Below are positions 28,754 through 37,896 of a stretch of 64,000 nucleotides of DNA, in pieces. The DNA comes from Clostridium sp. Ade.TY (GTDB lineage Bacteria; Bacillota; Clostridia; Clostridiales; Clostridiaceae). Both the position numbers and the translations under genes were made by a program. Position 1 is the stretch's first letter, and each line of letters opens with the position of its first letter. The stretch lies in contig NZ_AVSV01000027.1 in the NCBI RefSeq assembly GCF_000498355.1, forward strand, positions 90,557 to 154,556, written 5' to 3'. A model generated the notes under the pieces. The model was not told the DNA's origin. It did no database searches and saw only the letters and a list, made by a program, of their open reading frames with translations.

Positions 28754-29235
28754 AGAAAAAAGGATATGTTCTTATAAACTCTGTAGTATTAACATTTTTT
28801 ATAACCTTTATATTAATATTAGGAGCTAAAATATCAAATATGAATATTACATATATAAAAAATTATGAAATTTACTCTAGTTTTTTGGACTTAAAAGATT
28901 ATCAAATTGATATTTTAAATATATGTAATAATTGGTTAGAAAAAAATAGTAGTAAAGTTATTAAAAATATAAATAGTAATTCAAGTGACATAGAAAATGT
29001 ATATAGTATACCAAATGAAAATTATATTAAATTACAGTATTTAAAGGATAAAAAAATATTTAAAATAGGGTATGGAATGAAAGTGGAAGAAAATCATTTA
29101 TATTGTCTTTATAGAATTGAAAGTAAAGTAATAGAAAATGATAAGGGTAGTATATTAAAAGAAAATAAAGGTTTTCATGAAAAGATAAATGTTGAAAATG
29201 AAATTATAAAGGTATTTCCTAAAAGAAAGGTATAG
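28744..29235 (+). CDS. pilin-like protein lacking Glu5 (GspK/PilX-like)
   Basis: A 163-aa protein starting MHVKKKG|YVLINSVVLTFFITFILI. It has the basic leader, Gly and hydrophobic helix of a prepilin, but position +5 is Asn instead of Glu. Absence of Glu5 is known for GspK, the terminal subunit of the pseudopilus tip, so a tip role fits. It overlaps the previous gene by 10 bp. Confidence 0.78.
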   Translation: MHVKKKGYVLINSVVLTFFITFILILGAKISNMNITYIKNYEIYSSFLDLKDYQIDILNICNNWLEKNSSKVIKNINSNSSDIENVYSIPNENYIKLQYLKDKKIFKIGYGMKVEENHLYCLYRIESKVIENDKGSILKENKGFHEKINVENEIIKVFPKRKV

Positions 29236-29240
29236 AAAGT

Positions 29241-29798
29241 ATGATTAACCAAGAAATAATAGAAATAAATAAATTAGGTTATATATATAAAGGTGAGCAG
29301 AATTCTTTGAATTTACGTAATAAATTAAATGCTAAAGTTTTTATATTAGATGAGGAACTTTATATAAAGGAGTATTTAAAAACTAAGAAAAAAGAAATTT
29401 ATAATATAATAGAGAATGATATAAAAAGTGAGCTTAATACAGAAGATTATCTAATAGATTTTAAAATTGATAAAAGTATAAATATAACTTATATATATGC
29501 TATAAAAGGTGGAAATAAAATATCAAAAATTTTAGATTACATAAAAAATATTGAAGTTGTTCCAATTCAATTTCAAATTATAGATTTTATTAAAAAAGAA
29601 AAGAAAGAAAATACATTTAAAGCAATAATTGATATTAATAAAAAAGGATATTTTATTGAGGTGTTAAATGGAAATTTAATAAATAATAAAATTTATAATA
29701 ATTATAATTTAGAAAATTTATCAAGTGATATTTTAATTGGAAAGTTTGACTATCCATTTAATAAAAAAAGTTTTATTTTAAAGGAAGGTATACTATGA
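29241..29798 (+). CDS. unrecognised pilus-operon protein, PilM-like by position
   Basis: A 185-aa cytoplasmic-looking protein without signal or membrane segment. KVFILDEELYIKEYL and the following KSELNTEDYLIDFKID are reminiscent of the actin-like PilM/GspL fold, but the protein is about half the usual length and I see no ATP motif. It lies between the last pilin and two bitopic proteins, where pilM lies ahead of pilN and pilO. The assignment is inference from position. Confidence 0.6.
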   Translation: MINQEIIEINKLGYIYKGEQNSLNLRNKLNAKVFILDEELYIKEYLKTKKKEIYNIIENDIKSELNTEDYLIDFKIDKSINITYIYAIKGGNKISKILDYIKNIEVVPIQFQIIDFIKKEKKENTFKAIIDINKKGYFIEVLNGNLINNKIYNNYNLENLSSDILIGKFDYPFNKKSFILKEGIL

Positions 29799-30187
29799 GT
29801 TATAAATTTATACCTAAAAAATTTATAGAGAAAAAAATAGAAGAAAATAAAGCAAGATTAAATAGATTAATAAAATTAATTTTAATTTTGAATTTAATAT
29901 TAGTACCAGTAACAATAGAGAGTATTAAAACTTTAAATTTTAATAGGGAAATAAAGTTAAATTTAAATGAGAATGTAATAGTTGATACTGGAGTAAATAT
30001 AGAAGAAATAGAAAGTTGGATGGATATATTATATATAACTTCAAATAGTGGAGAAATCAAAAATAATAAGGGGAATATTTTTATAAGTAATAAAAAAGAT
30101 ATAGATTATATAAGTAAAGAAAGAAAAATAGAAGTTATAGAAAACAAAGAAGATAATGGGTATTATTTAGAGGTTTTAGGGAGATAA
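29795..30187 (+). CDS. PilN-like bitopic membrane protein
   Basis: A 130-aa protein with a basic cytoplasmic N-terminus, one membrane segment (LIKLILILNLILVPVTI, about 24-41) and a short extracytoplasmic domain (ferredoxin-like size). Size, topology and place after the PilM-like gene support a PilN-like role in the pilus alignment subcomplex. It starts within the stop of the preceding gene (ATGA). Confidence 0.65.
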   Translation: MSYKFIPKKFIEKKIEENKARLNRLIKLILILNLILVPVTIESIKTLNFNREIKLNLNENVIVDTGVNIEEIESWMDILYITSNSGEIKNNKGNIFISNKKDIDYISKERKIEVIENKEDNGYYLEVLGR

Positions 30188-30189
30188 TT

Positions 30190-30564
30190 ATGAAAAAAAT
30201 TTATTTAAAATACTTAATACTTATAATTATTCTTTTATTTCAAGGAATTATATTTGTATCATCATCTAAAATAGATGAGAAAAATTATTATGACAACGCA
30301 GTAAGCGTTTATAATGGAAATATAAAAACTATTGATCAAATATTTAATGAATTAACAAGTATACAAGGAATAATTGTAAATAGTATAGAAGGCGGAAAAG
30401 ATGTAAAGGCTTCTTTAACTATAGAAGGTAATAATGAAATAGTAACAAAAGCTATGAAAGAAATAAAAGGTTATATTATAAGTGATTATGAAATTAAATA
30501 TAATAATAAAAATTTTATTGTAAAATTAAATGTAGAAGAGTATAAATTTAAACGAAAATTATAA
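30190..30564 (+). CDS. PilO-like bitopic membrane protein
   Basis: A 124-aa protein with an N-terminal membrane segment (YLILIIILLFQGIIFV), then a short domain ending in beta-strand-like sequence (ISDYEIKYNNKNFIVKLNVEEYKF). Topology and place after the PilN-like gene suggest PilO. It is last in the operon; no terminator with a clear T-run follows before efp. Confidence 0.62.
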   Translation: MKKIYLKYLILIIILLFQGIIFVSSSKIDEKNYYDNAVSVYNGNIKTIDQIFNELTSIQGIIVNSIEGGKDVKASLTIEGNNEIVTKAMKEIKGYIISDYEIKYNNKNFIVKLNVEEYKFKRKL

Positions 30565-30752
30565 TAATACTTAAAGAAGGAACTTAAATATAAAAATAAT
30601 GTTAAAATAATACTCTAAATAATTGCATTTAACAATGAGTTTTGATAAAATAAATTTGTATGTCAGAAGAAACCAAATTATGATTATATATGATTAACTT
30701 CTAATTGATATAATTTATTTGGATTGAATTTATACTTTTGGAGGGATATTTA

Positions 30753-31310
30753 ATGATATCAGCAGGAGATTTAAGAAAAGGTACAACTTTTGAACACGAA
30801 GGACAAGTATATACAGTTGTAGACTTTTTACACGTTAAACCAGGAAAAGGAGCAGCTTTCGTAAGAACAAAACTTAGAAATGTTATATCAGGAGGAGTAA
30901 CTGATACAACATTCAACCCTACAGCTAAGTTCCAAGAAGCTGTTATTGAAAGAAAAGAAATGCAATATTTATACTCAGATGGAGAATTATACTACTTTAT
31001 GGATCAAGAAACATATGATCAAATTCCTTTAAACTATGAAAAAGTTGAAGATGCTATAAAATACTTAAAGGAAAATATGTTTGCTATAATAAAATTCTAT
31101 AAGGGAGATGCTTTCTCAGTTGAAGCACCAAATTTTGTAGAATTACTAATCACTGAAAGTGAACCAGGAGTAAAAGGAAATACTGCAACAAATGCTTTAA
31201 AACCAGCTACACTTGAAACTGGAGCTGTTGTAAATGTTCCTATGTTCGTTAATGAAGGAGATACTATTAGAGTTGATACTAGAACTGGAGAGTACATGGA
31301 AAGAGTTTAA
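30753..31310 (+). CDS. efp: translation elongation factor P
   Basis: A 185-aa protein with the three-domain EF-P layout, starting [22 protein letters not shown]. The KOW-like domain has the loop [14 protein letters not shown], whose Lys at the tip is the modification position in other bacteria; the C-terminal block is [20 protein letters not shown] relieves ribosome stalling at polyproline. ATG at 30753 is preceded by GGAGGG. Codons here are richer in C-ending forms (TTC, AAC) than in neighbouring genes, consistent with high expression. Confidence 0.97.
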   Translation: MISAGDLRKGTTFEHEGQVYTVVDFLHVKPGKGAAFVRTKLRNVISGGVTDTTFNPTAKFQEAVIERKEMQYLYSDGELYYFMDQETYDQIPLNYEKVEDAIKYLKENMFAIIKFYKGDAFSVEAPNFVELLITESEPGVKGNTATNALKPATLETGAVVNVPMFVNEGDTIRVDTRTGEYMERV

Positions 31311-31319
31311 TAGTATTAT

Positions 31320-31352
31320 AAATTGCTAAGTTCTAAGAACTTAGCAATTTTA
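31320..31352 (+). terminator. rho-independent terminator after efp
   Basis: 14-bp stem (31320-31333 with 31337-31350), 3-nt loop TAA, T-rich end. Confidence 0.85.
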
Positions 31353-31374
31353 ATATATAAAAGGAAGTGTTTAT

Positions 31375-31731
31375 ATGGATAATATAAGAGAAGCAATTAA
31401 AGATTTAAATGATACAATAAATAATATTGAAAATAAAGATTTGTTTTTAAAGTTATCTAATATATTAGAAAATTTAACGGAAAAAGTTGAAGAAATTAAA
31501 GTTAATCAAGAAGCAATAGAAGAGACTTTAGAATATATGGATGATGATTTATCAGGAATTCAAGAAGAGTTGTTTGAAGAAGTTTCATTGGATGAATTAG
31601 AAGGTTTTGATGATGAATATAAGGAAATAAAATGTATTCACTGTAATAAGCCGGTATTTATAGAGGTGTCTACTTTAGAAAATAATAAAACAATTCCTTG
31701 TCCTTATTGCAATAAAAATATAATAGAGTAG
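31375..31731 (+). CDS. CD1247-type small protein with coiled coil and zinc ribbon
   Basis: A 118-aa acidic protein: helical/coiled-coil N-terminus (about 1-75), then a zinc ribbon made of CIHCNK and CPYCNK (CxxC...CxxC). It resembles a small clostridial family known only by its CD1247-like N-terminal domain. Placement between efp and spoIIIAA is common in clostridia. Function unknown; the ribbon may bind zinc for structural or nucleic-acid contacts. Confidence 0.75.
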   Translation: MDNIREAIKDLNDTINNIENKDLFLKLSNILENLTEKVEEIKVNQEAIEETLEYMDDDLSGIQEELFEEVSLDELEGFDDEYKEIKCIHCNKPVFIEVSTLENNKTIPCPYCNKNIIE

Positions 31732-31733
31732 AT

Positions 31734-31766
31734 AAAAAGAGTTTTGATTACAAAGCTCTTTTTTTA
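31734..31766 (+). terminator. rho-independent terminator before spoIIIA
   Basis: Stem AAAAAGAGTTTTG / CAAAGCTCTTTTT with one G-U pair and T-run. It separates the zinc-ribbon gene from the sporulation operon. Confidence 0.85.
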
Positions 31767-31875
31767 TGCTCTAATTTACATATTTTTTTATAAAATATGT
31801 AATATTTAAACATATATAAAAATATTAATTATAAAGAATGATTTACTTTTATAGTGAGAAGGGAGGTACTTTTTA

Positions 31876-32784
31876 ATGCTAGATAATAACTTAAATATTT
31901 TTCCACCTAAATTAGTTACATTTTTAATGGATTATGAAAAGGATAAAATTCAAGAAATAAGAGTTAAAATAAATAAGCCAATAATAATTTATACAAGTAA
32001 GGGTGAAGTAATATCTAGTATAGATATTAATAGAGAAGAATTTAATTTTATTATAAAGCGTATAGCGAATTATTCTATATATGCATATGAGGAAGAATTA
32101 AGGCAAGGATTTATAACGTTAAAAGGTGGACATAGAGTCGGGCTTGCTGGTGAATGTGTAATGGAAAATAATAAGGTGAAAACAATAAAAAATATATCGT
32201 CAATAAATATCAGAATATCTAGGGAGGTTATAGGTTGCTCAAAAGAATTGAGTAAATTTGTAATAGAAAATAATAAAGTCAAAAATACATTGATAATATC
32301 ACCACCAAAGTGTGGTAAAACAACTATTTTAAGAGATTTAACAAGATTAATTTCAACTGGAGACTTTAAAATAAATGGAAAGAAAGTAGTTGTAATAGAT
32401 GAAAGAAGTGAAATTGGAGGGTCTTACCTTGGAATTCCTCAAATGAACTTAGGAATACGTACAGATATATTAGATAATTGTTTGAAAAAAGAAGGAATGT
32501 TAATGGCAATAAGGTCGTTGTCTCCAGAAGTTTTAATATGTGATGAAATAGGTACTGAAGATGATGTAAAAGCTTTAAATACAGCATTTAACTCTGGAGT
32601 TAATATTATTGTTACAGTACATGGAAATAATTTAGAAGATATAAAATCAAGAAATGTTTTTAAAAACCTTTTCGATAATGCAATTATAGAAAGAGCAATA
32701 GTTTTAAGTAATAAACGAGGAGTTTGTACTATAGAAAATATATATTCTATAAAGAAAGAGGGAAATATTATATGTTTAAAATAA
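31876..32784 (+). CDS. spoIIIAA: stage III sporulation protein AA (secretion-type ATPase)
   Basis: A 302-aa P-loop ATPase of the secretion-ATPase class, with Walker A SPPKCGKTTILRDL (about 143) and Walker B region VLICDEIGTEDD. In the mother cell it is thought to energise the SpoIIIA-SpoIIQ channel that keeps the engulfed forespore active. It is the first gene of a complete spoIIIAA-AH operon. GGGAGG precedes ATG at 31876. In Bacillus the operon is transcribed by sigma-E; I could not place a convincing sigma-E promoter in the AT-rich leader. Confidence 0.95.
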   Translation: MLDNNLNIFPPKLVTFLMDYEKDKIQEIRVKINKPIIIYTSKGEVISSIDINREEFNFIIKRIANYSIYAYEEELRQGFITLKGGHRVGLAGECVMENNKVKTIKNISSINIRISREVIGCSKELSKFVIENNKVKNTLIISPPKCGKTTILRDLTRLISTGDFKINGKKVVVIDERSEIGGSYLGIPQMNLGIRTDILDNCLKKEGMLMAIRSLSPEVLICDEIGTEDDVKALNTAFNSGVNIIVTVHGNNLEDIKSRNVFKNLFDNAIIERAIVLSNKRGVCTIENIYSIKKEGNIICLK

Positions 32785-33290
32785 TAATTTTATTTATGAT
32801 ATTTTCAATATTTGCATATTCAGGATATATATACGGTGAAAAGTTTAATATAAGATATAAAAATTTACAAGAAATACTTAAATCTATAAATCTTCTTCAA
32901 AATGAAATTATATATAATAGTACAGCACTTCCAGAAGCATTAATGTCGATTGGAGATAGATGTAGAGATCCGTTAGGAATATTAATAAAGGATGTATCTA
33001 ATTTGATTTATGAAGCAGAGGAAGATAGTGTTTTTGATATGTTTAAAATAAAATACAAAAAATATAAAGATGATTTATGCTTAAAAAGCGATGATATTAG
33101 AGTTATATCTGACTTTTTAAAATCTCTTGGGGAATTAGGTGTTTATGGACAAGAAAAAATGTTTGAATTAGCAAAAGCTAATTTAAATATAAATATAAAA
33201 GATGCACAAATTATTGCAGAAAAAAATACAAAGTTGTATAGATATTTAGGAATATGCATTGGAGCTATGGTAGTTATATTTTTCATATAG
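32772..33290 (+). CDS. spoIIIAB: stage III sporulation protein AB
   Basis: A 172-aa protein with an N-terminal membrane segment (IIILFMIFSIFAYSGYIYG), a helical GspF-like core and a C-terminal membrane segment (YLGICIGAMVVIFFI). It is the platform component of the SpoIIIA complex. ATG at 32772 lies inside spoIIIAA (13-bp overlap) behind an AAAGAGGGA site. Confidence 0.92.
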   Translation: MFKIIILFMIFSIFAYSGYIYGEKFNIRYKNLQEILKSINLLQNEIIYNSTALPEALMSIGDRCRDPLGILIKDVSNLIYEAEEDSVFDMFKIKYKKYKDDLCLKSDDIRVISDFLKSLGELGVYGQEKMFELAKANLNINIKDAQIIAEKNTKLYRYLGICIGAMVVIFFI

Positions 33291-33305
33291 AATAGGGGGG
33301 AGTTT

Positions 33306-33503
33306 ATGTTAGATATTAGCATATTATTTAAAATAGGTGGTGCTGGTGTATTATTAATAATATTGGATAAAGTTTTAAAAAGTAGTGGAAAAGATGATAT
33401 TGCAGTTATAACCAATATAGCTGGAGTAGTTATTATATTACTTATGATAGTTTCATTAATTGGTGATTTATTTCAATCAGTTAAAACTATGTTTATGTTA
33501 TAG
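33306..33503 (+). CDS. spoIIIAC: stage III sporulation protein AC
   Basis: A 65-aa protein with two hydrophobic helices (LLIILDKVLKSSGK follows the first; VVIILLMIVSLIGDLF is the second). Length and sequence match SpoIIIAC, a small membrane part of the SpoIIIA channel. GGGGGG-like site precedes ATG at 33306. Confidence 0.93.
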   Translation: MLDISILFKIGGAGVLLIILDKVLKSSGKDDIAVITNIAGVVIILLMIVSLIGDLFQSVKTMFML

Positions 33504-33511
33504 GTGTTTAT

Positions 33512-33895
33512 ATGGTTATTTTAAAAGTAGTATCATTTGCACTTGTTGCATTGTTTATTATTCTTTTATTTAAAAATAGTAGGTCAGATATAGCTGTTTT
33601 AATATCAATAGCTGCAGGAGCTATAATGCTTATATTTATTTTAGGTGAGCTTCAACAAATAATAGCTTTCCTAAGAGATATATCATATAAAGCTGGAATA
33701 GATACAGTTTATATTGGGATAATAATGAAAATACTTGCAATTGCATATATAGCCTCATTTGCTGCTGAAGTTTGTAAAGATGCAGGAGCTTCTACTATTG
33801 GATCTAAAGTTGAGTTTGCTGGAAAAATAATGATATTAACTTTAGCAATACCAATACTTATGGCTGTTTTAGATTCTATTTTAAAGATAATTTAG
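33512..33895 (+). CDS. spoIIIAD: stage III sporulation protein AD
   Basis: A 127-aa polytopic membrane protein with four hydrophobic segments and the family block YIASFAAEVCKDAGASTIGSK. It is paired with SpoIIIAC in the SpoIIIA complex. Gaps to neighbours are 8-9 bp. Confidence 0.94.
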   Translation: MVILKVVSFALVALFIILLFKNSRSDIAVLISIAAGAIMLIFILGELQQIIAFLRDISYKAGIDTVYIGIIMKILAIAYIASFAAEVCKDAGASTIGSKVEFAGKIMILTLAIPILMAVLDSILKII

Positions 33896-33904
33896 GTGAT
33901 ATTT

Positions 33905-35107
33905 ATGAATTTAAAATATAAAAAAATTATTATTTTATTGTTTATTACTATGTTATTTTCTACTATTTTTATATCATTTATAAGTTCTGATTATGTAGTT
34001 GCAAATGCCAAAGAAAATTCAATTAGTGAATCTATGAATGAGGAAACAGAAGAAGAATTAAACAATTTGTATGATTATATAAATAATATGAAGACTGATG
34101 TTGAACTTGTAAATGAATTAAATCCTGTTGAATATATAAAAAGTTATATAAGTGAAGGCCACGGGAATATAAGTGTAGAACAATTATTTAAAGCTGTAGT
34201 TAGTCTATTATTTAGAGAAGTTAAAACAGTACTTAAATTAGTTGTTTCAGTAGTTGTTATAGCTATACTTTGCTCATTACTTAAAAATTTACAGGATGCG
34301 TTTAAAAATGAAAGTATCTCTCAAATTGCATTTTTTGCATGTTACTCAATATTAATTATGATACTTTCTAAAAGTTTTATAGTATCAATATCTGTAGCTA
34401 CTGAAGCTATAAATGAAATAGCTAATTTTATGGCAGCGTTATTACCTGTATTAGTTACTATGATTGCTTTAGCAGGAGGATTTATGCAAGCTGCGACTTT
34501 AGACCCAATAATTTTAGCTGCGGTAACATTAATTCCTAAAATATATGTAACTATAATAATACCGTTGATTTTAATAAATTTTGTTATGACTTTTGCAAAT
34601 AATATTTCAAATGAGCATAAAATAGATAACCTATGTAAATTAGTTAAGCAAGTTATTTTATGGTTACAAGGAATAATTATAACTGTGTTTATTGCAATAC
34701 TTACAATAAGGGGAATAACAGCAGATACTATGGATGCTGTTGCAGTAAAGACAGCAAAATTTGCAATAGATAATTTTATTCCTATTGTAGGAAAAACTTT
34801 TTCAGATGCAATAACATCTGTTGCAGGATATTCATTAATAATAAAAAATGCTGTTACTGGCGTTGGACTTATAGTAATAGTATTAGTTTTAATATACCCA
34901 ATAATTAAATTAATTTTAATGTCTTTTATATATAAATTATCAGCATCTCTTGTAGAACCTATAAGTGATAAAAGGATAACATCTTCTATTGCATCTGTTG
35001 GAGATTCTTTAGTTTTATTGTTATCTTGTGTAATTAGTGTTAGTTTTATGTTTTTTATATTACTTGGAATAATGGCAACGGCCAGCAAATTTATAGTAGG
35101 AGGGTAG
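33905..35107 (+). CDS. spoIIIAE: stage III sporulation protein AE
   Basis: A 400-aa protein with a signal-like N-terminus (IIILLFITMLFSTIFISF), an extracytoplasmic segment and about six to seven membrane helices. Family blocks: NFMAALLPVLVTMIALAGG and SLVEPISDKRI. It is the large polytopic component of the SpoIIIA complex. ATG at 33905 follows TAGGTGA; ATG at 33896 overlaps that site. Confidence 0.94.
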   Translation: MNLKYKKIIILLFITMLFSTIFISFISSDYVVANAKENSISESMNEETEEELNNLYDYINNMKTDVELVNELNPVEYIKSYISEGHGNISVEQLFKAVVSLLFREVKTVLKLVVSVVVIAILCSLLKNLQDAFKNESISQIAFFACYSILIMILSKSFIVSISVATEAINEIANFMAALLPVLVTMIALAGGFMQAATLDPIILAAVTLIPKIYVTIIIPLILINFVMTFANNISNEHKIDNLCKLVKQVILWLQGIIITVFIAILTIRGITADTMDAVAVKTAKFAIDNFIPIVGKTFSDAITSVAGYSLIIKNAVTGVGLIVIVLVLIYPIIKLILMSFIYKLSASLVEPISDKRITSSIASVGDSLVLLLSCVISVSFMFFILLGIMATASKFIVGG

Positions 35108-35115
35108 TTTTATAA

Positions 35116-35709
35116 TTGGAATTAATAAAAAATTTTGTTGTTGTTTTAATAACGTTATTAATATTTATAGCTGCAATTGAGATTATAGCTCCTGATAATA
35201 GTATGAAAAAATATGTGAAATTTGTATTAGGATTAATACTAACTGCTGTTATATTAAGTCCTATTTTATCAGTATTATTAAATGGAGAAAATAAGCTTAA
35301 AGACTCTATAGATAGTTTTCAAAAAGAATACACTCAAAACACAAAAAAAAGTCAACAGGATAAAGAAAGCATTTTAAAATTACAAGAAGAAAACTTTAAA
35401 AATAATCTTTCTAAAAATTGTGAGTCAATGATAGAAAAACAATTTAAGGATTTAGATTTTGCTTGTGATATTGAGTGTGATATAGATATTGAAGAAGAGA
35501 TATTTTTAATAAAATCAGTAAATTTAACTATAGAAGATAAAAATATAAAAAAGGTAAAAAAAATAAAAAAAGTTGAAATTAATAAAGGGAATAAAAAAAT
35601 AAATGAGGAAAAGGAAAATAAAAATAAAGAGTTTAAAGATGTGGTAAAGTTTGTATCAAATGAATTCCAAATTGATGAGGATAAAATTAACATATATAAA
35701 GTGGAGTAA
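35116..35709 (+). CDS. spoIIIAF: stage III sporulation protein AF
   Basis: A 197-aa protein with two N-terminal membrane helices (FVVVLITLLIFIAAIEII and FVLGLILTAVILSPILSVLL), conserved PDNSMKKYVKFV between them, and a cytoplasmic or intermembrane lysine-rich tail. It is the ring-forming SpoIIIAF. The start is TTG at 35116, 12 nt after GGAGGG. Confidence 0.92.
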   Translation: MELIKNFVVVLITLLIFIAAIEIIAPDNSMKKYVKFVLGLILTAVILSPILSVLLNGENKLKDSIDSFQKEYTQNTKKSQQDKESILKLQEENFKNNLSKNCESMIEKQFKDLDFACDIECDIDIEEEIFLIKSVNLTIEDKNIKKVKKIKKVEINKGNKKINEEKENKNKEFKDVVKFVSNEFQIDEDKINIYKVE

Positions 35710-35721
35710 AGGGGATTATTT

Positions 35722-36327
35722 ATGGATAGGAAAAAAATAAAAGAGATATTAGGTGAATTTTTTAAGAAAAAACATATAAATGTTTTAATTGTCATAATAA
35801 TAATTATAGTTTTTCTAATGACTGCTTTGAATGTTATAGGTAGTAAATCACAGAATGAAAAAATGAAGGAAACTATAAGTAGTGATTTGGAAAAAGAAAT
35901 AACAAATGAAAAAGTAAATGAAAGTAAAGATGAGTATGAATTAAGACAAAAAGAAGAACTTACAAGTATATTAGAAGATATAAGCGGAGTTGGATCTGTT
36001 AGTGTAATGATGACATTTGAAAGTGGTGAAGTTAAAATACCAGCTTATAATAAGGATACTCAAACATCAGTAACAGAAGAGAATGATAGTGAAGGTGGAA
36101 AAAGAGTTAATGAGCAAAAAAATGATGGATCTACAGTAGTTATGAGTACAAATGATGACGGTAATGAACCTTTTGTAATACAAACAAAAAAACCTAAAGT
36201 TATAGGTGTTGTGGTTGCAGCTGAGGGTGCTGAGAACAGCAAAATTAAATATGAAATTCAAAAAATGGTTTCAACACTTTATGATTTATCAATAGATAAA
36301 GTTAATGTTCATCCAATGAAAAAGTAA
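35722..36327 (+). CDS. spoIIIAG: stage III sporulation protein AG
   Basis: A 201-aa protein with one N-terminal membrane segment (VLIVIIIIIVFLMTALNVI) and a ring-building motif domain (LTSILEDISGVGSVSVMMTFESG, then KPKVIGVVVAAEGAENSKIKYEI). SpoIIIAG forms a large ring between mother cell and forespore membranes. A GGGG site precedes ATG at 35722. Confidence 0.94.
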   Translation: MDRKKIKEILGEFFKKKHINVLIVIIIIIVFLMTALNVIGSKSQNEKMKETISSDLEKEITNEKVNESKDEYELRQKEELTSILEDISGVGSVSVMMTFESGEVKIPAYNKDTQTSVTEENDSEGGKRVNEQKNDGSTVVMSTNDDGNEPFVIQTKKPKVIGVVVAAEGAENSKIKYEIQKMVSTLYDLSIDKVNVHPMKK

Positions 36328-36395
36328 AGTTAATGTATATATTAAAAATACTTAGCATATAATTCAATAGGTAAAGGATGGGAGGGAAATAAAAA

Positions 36396-36905
36396 ATGAA
36401 TAAAAAACAATTTGGGATTATTTTTACTTTACTTGGCTTAATAATATGTGTAGGGCTTTTAGCAAGTAAACTAAATGAAGGAGGCTTTAATGATCCAAGC
36501 GATTTAAGTCAAGTAATTGCAAGTGAAGAGGAAAAAGATAAGGAACAAGAAACTTCAGCACAGAAAGACTTTTTCTATGATGCAAGAGGTGAAAAAGAAC
36601 AAAAAGATGCTGAAACAATTCAAAACTTAAAAGCTATGGTTGAAGATAAAAATACAACAAAAGAGCAAAAAGAAAATGCTCAAAAAGAACTTTTAGAAAA
36701 AACTAAACAAAGTTCTGTTGAAAATAGAGTTGAAATGAACATAAAAAATAAAGGAATAAAAGATGCAATATGCTATGTTGATGGAGATAAGGCAAAAGTC
36801 TTTGTAAAAACTGAAGGTATTGATCAAAAAATGAGTTTAGAAATTCAAGAAATAGTTCAAAATGTTGCAAATGTAAATGATATATCAATAGAAGTAAAAA
36901 AATAA
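36396..36905 (+). CDS. spoIIIAH: stage III sporulation protein AH
   Basis: A 169-aa protein with one N-terminal membrane segment (GIIFTLLGLIICVGLLAS), a charged helical linker and the ring-building domain at the C-terminus (GIKDAICYVDGDKAKVFVKTEG). It binds forespore SpoIIQ across the intermembrane space. Last gene of the operon; GGGAGGG precedes ATG. No strong terminator is seen before the Asp23-family gene. Confidence 0.92.
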   Translation: MNKKQFGIIFTLLGLIICVGLLASKLNEGGFNDPSDLSQVIASEEEKDKEQETSAQKDFFYDARGEKEQKDAETIQNLKAMVEDKNTTKEQKENAQKELLEKTKQSSVENRVEMNIKNKGIKDAICYVDGDKAKVFVKTEGIDQKMSLEIQEIVQNVANVNDISIEVKK

Positions 36906-36992
36906 ATCCGTTGTAATGAACTAGCATATTTGATATAATAATCGTAAGATAAATAGTTTTGTTTATATGCAGAACATAGGAGGTCGAATTAG

Positions 36993-37376
36993 ATGGAAAA
37001 CTTCAATAATGATAGCATTGGAATTGTTAAAATTTCTGATGAAGTTGTTTCAGTTATTGCAGGAATTGCTGCAGAAGAGATTGATGGAGTTATGGAATTC
37101 CAACATGGAGTTACAAACAACATATCACAATTACTTAAAGGTAAAAAGTCATCTGGTAAAGCAGTTAAAGTCACTTTAGAAGAAGATAGAGCTAAAATAG
37201 AGATGGCAGTTACTGTAGAGTATGGTGTGAAGATTCTAGATGTTATAGGTTCAGTTCAAGAAAATGTTAAGAAAACTGTTGAAGCTATGACTGGTTTAGT
37301 TGTAAGTAGTGTAGATGTATATGTTCAAAACATCTATTTACCAAAGAATTCAGAAAAAGAATCAAAGGAGATTTAA
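36993..37376 (+). CDS. Asp23/Gls24 family envelope stress protein
   Basis: A 127-aa Asp23/Gls24 (DUF322) protein, with the block IGIVKISDEVVSVIAGIAAEEIDGVMEF and a C-terminal VVSSVDVYVQNI. Such proteins sit at the membrane and respond to cell-wall stress. In clostridia it is regularly found between spoIIIAH and nusB, as here. It ends in a strong terminator. Confidence 0.92.
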   Translation: MENFNNDSIGIVKISDEVVSVIAGIAAEEIDGVMEFQHGVTNNISQLLKGKKSSGKAVKVTLEEDRAKIEMAVTVEYGVKILDVIGSVQENVKKTVEAMTGLVVSSVDVYVQNIYLPKNSEKESKEI

Positions 37377-37378
37377 TC

Positions 37379-37408
37379 ACACCCTCTGATATTCAGAGGG
37401 TGTTTCCT
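37379..37408 (+). terminator. rho-independent terminator after the Asp23-family gene
   Basis: 11-bp stem ACACCCTCTGA / TCAGAGGGTGT, 3-nt loop, short T-run. Confidence 0.88.
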
Positions 37409-37482
37409 TGTTTGAATATATAATGATTAATACTATTAGAATAAGTCTATAATTTAGAAGAAAAGCATTTTAGGAGGAAAAA

Positions 37483-37887
37483 ATGAGCAGAAAATTATCA
37501 AGAGAAAAAGCAATGGAATTAATATTTAGTACTATGTTAACTAAGGAATCATATGGGGAAGCAATTGAAACATTTGTGGATAATTATGAAGGCGATATAA
37601 AAGAAATAGATTTAGAATACATAAAAGAAGTTTTAAAAGGTGTTGAAGAGAATAAAGAAGAAATAGATGAATTAATAAAAAATAATCTTCAAAAATGGAA
37701 AATTGATAGAATATCAAAAGTAAATCTTTCAATTTTAAGACTTGCTATATATGAAATGAATTATGTAAGTGATGTCCCAGAAAAAGTTGCAATAAATGAA
37801 GCACTTGAAATAACAAAAAAATATTCAGATGAAAAGTCAGTTTCATTTATAAATGGAGTATTAGATAAAGTATATAAGAATAAGTAG
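37483..37887 (+). CDS. nusB: transcription antitermination factor NusB
   Basis: A 134-aa helical protein with [11 protein letters not shown] at the N-terminus and the C-terminal signature [29 protein letters not shown]. NusB with NusE binds boxA for rRNA antitermination. AGGAGG precedes ATG at 37483. It starts a nine-gene run to recN with very small gaps. Confidence 0.96.
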   Translation: MSRKLSREKAMELIFSTMLTKESYGEAIETFVDNYEGDIKEIDLEYIKEVLKGVEENKEEIDELIKNNLQKWKIDRISKVNLSILRLAIYEMNYVSDVPEKVAINEALEITKKYSDEKSVSFINGVLDKVYKNK

Positions 37888-37896
37888 GTGTTTGTA

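Noticed and set aside
31780..31875. sigma-E promoter for the spoIIIA operon
   Set aside because: One -35-like and one -10-like sequence occur but only about 4 nt apart; in such AT-rich DNA the match is not convincing.
34342..35088. Minus-strand open frame of 248 codons opposite spoIIIAE
   Set aside because: Its composition (Ile/Thr/Ala-rich with no domain) mirrors the hydrophobic codons of spoIIIAE; there is no ribosome site, and spoIIIAE is certain.
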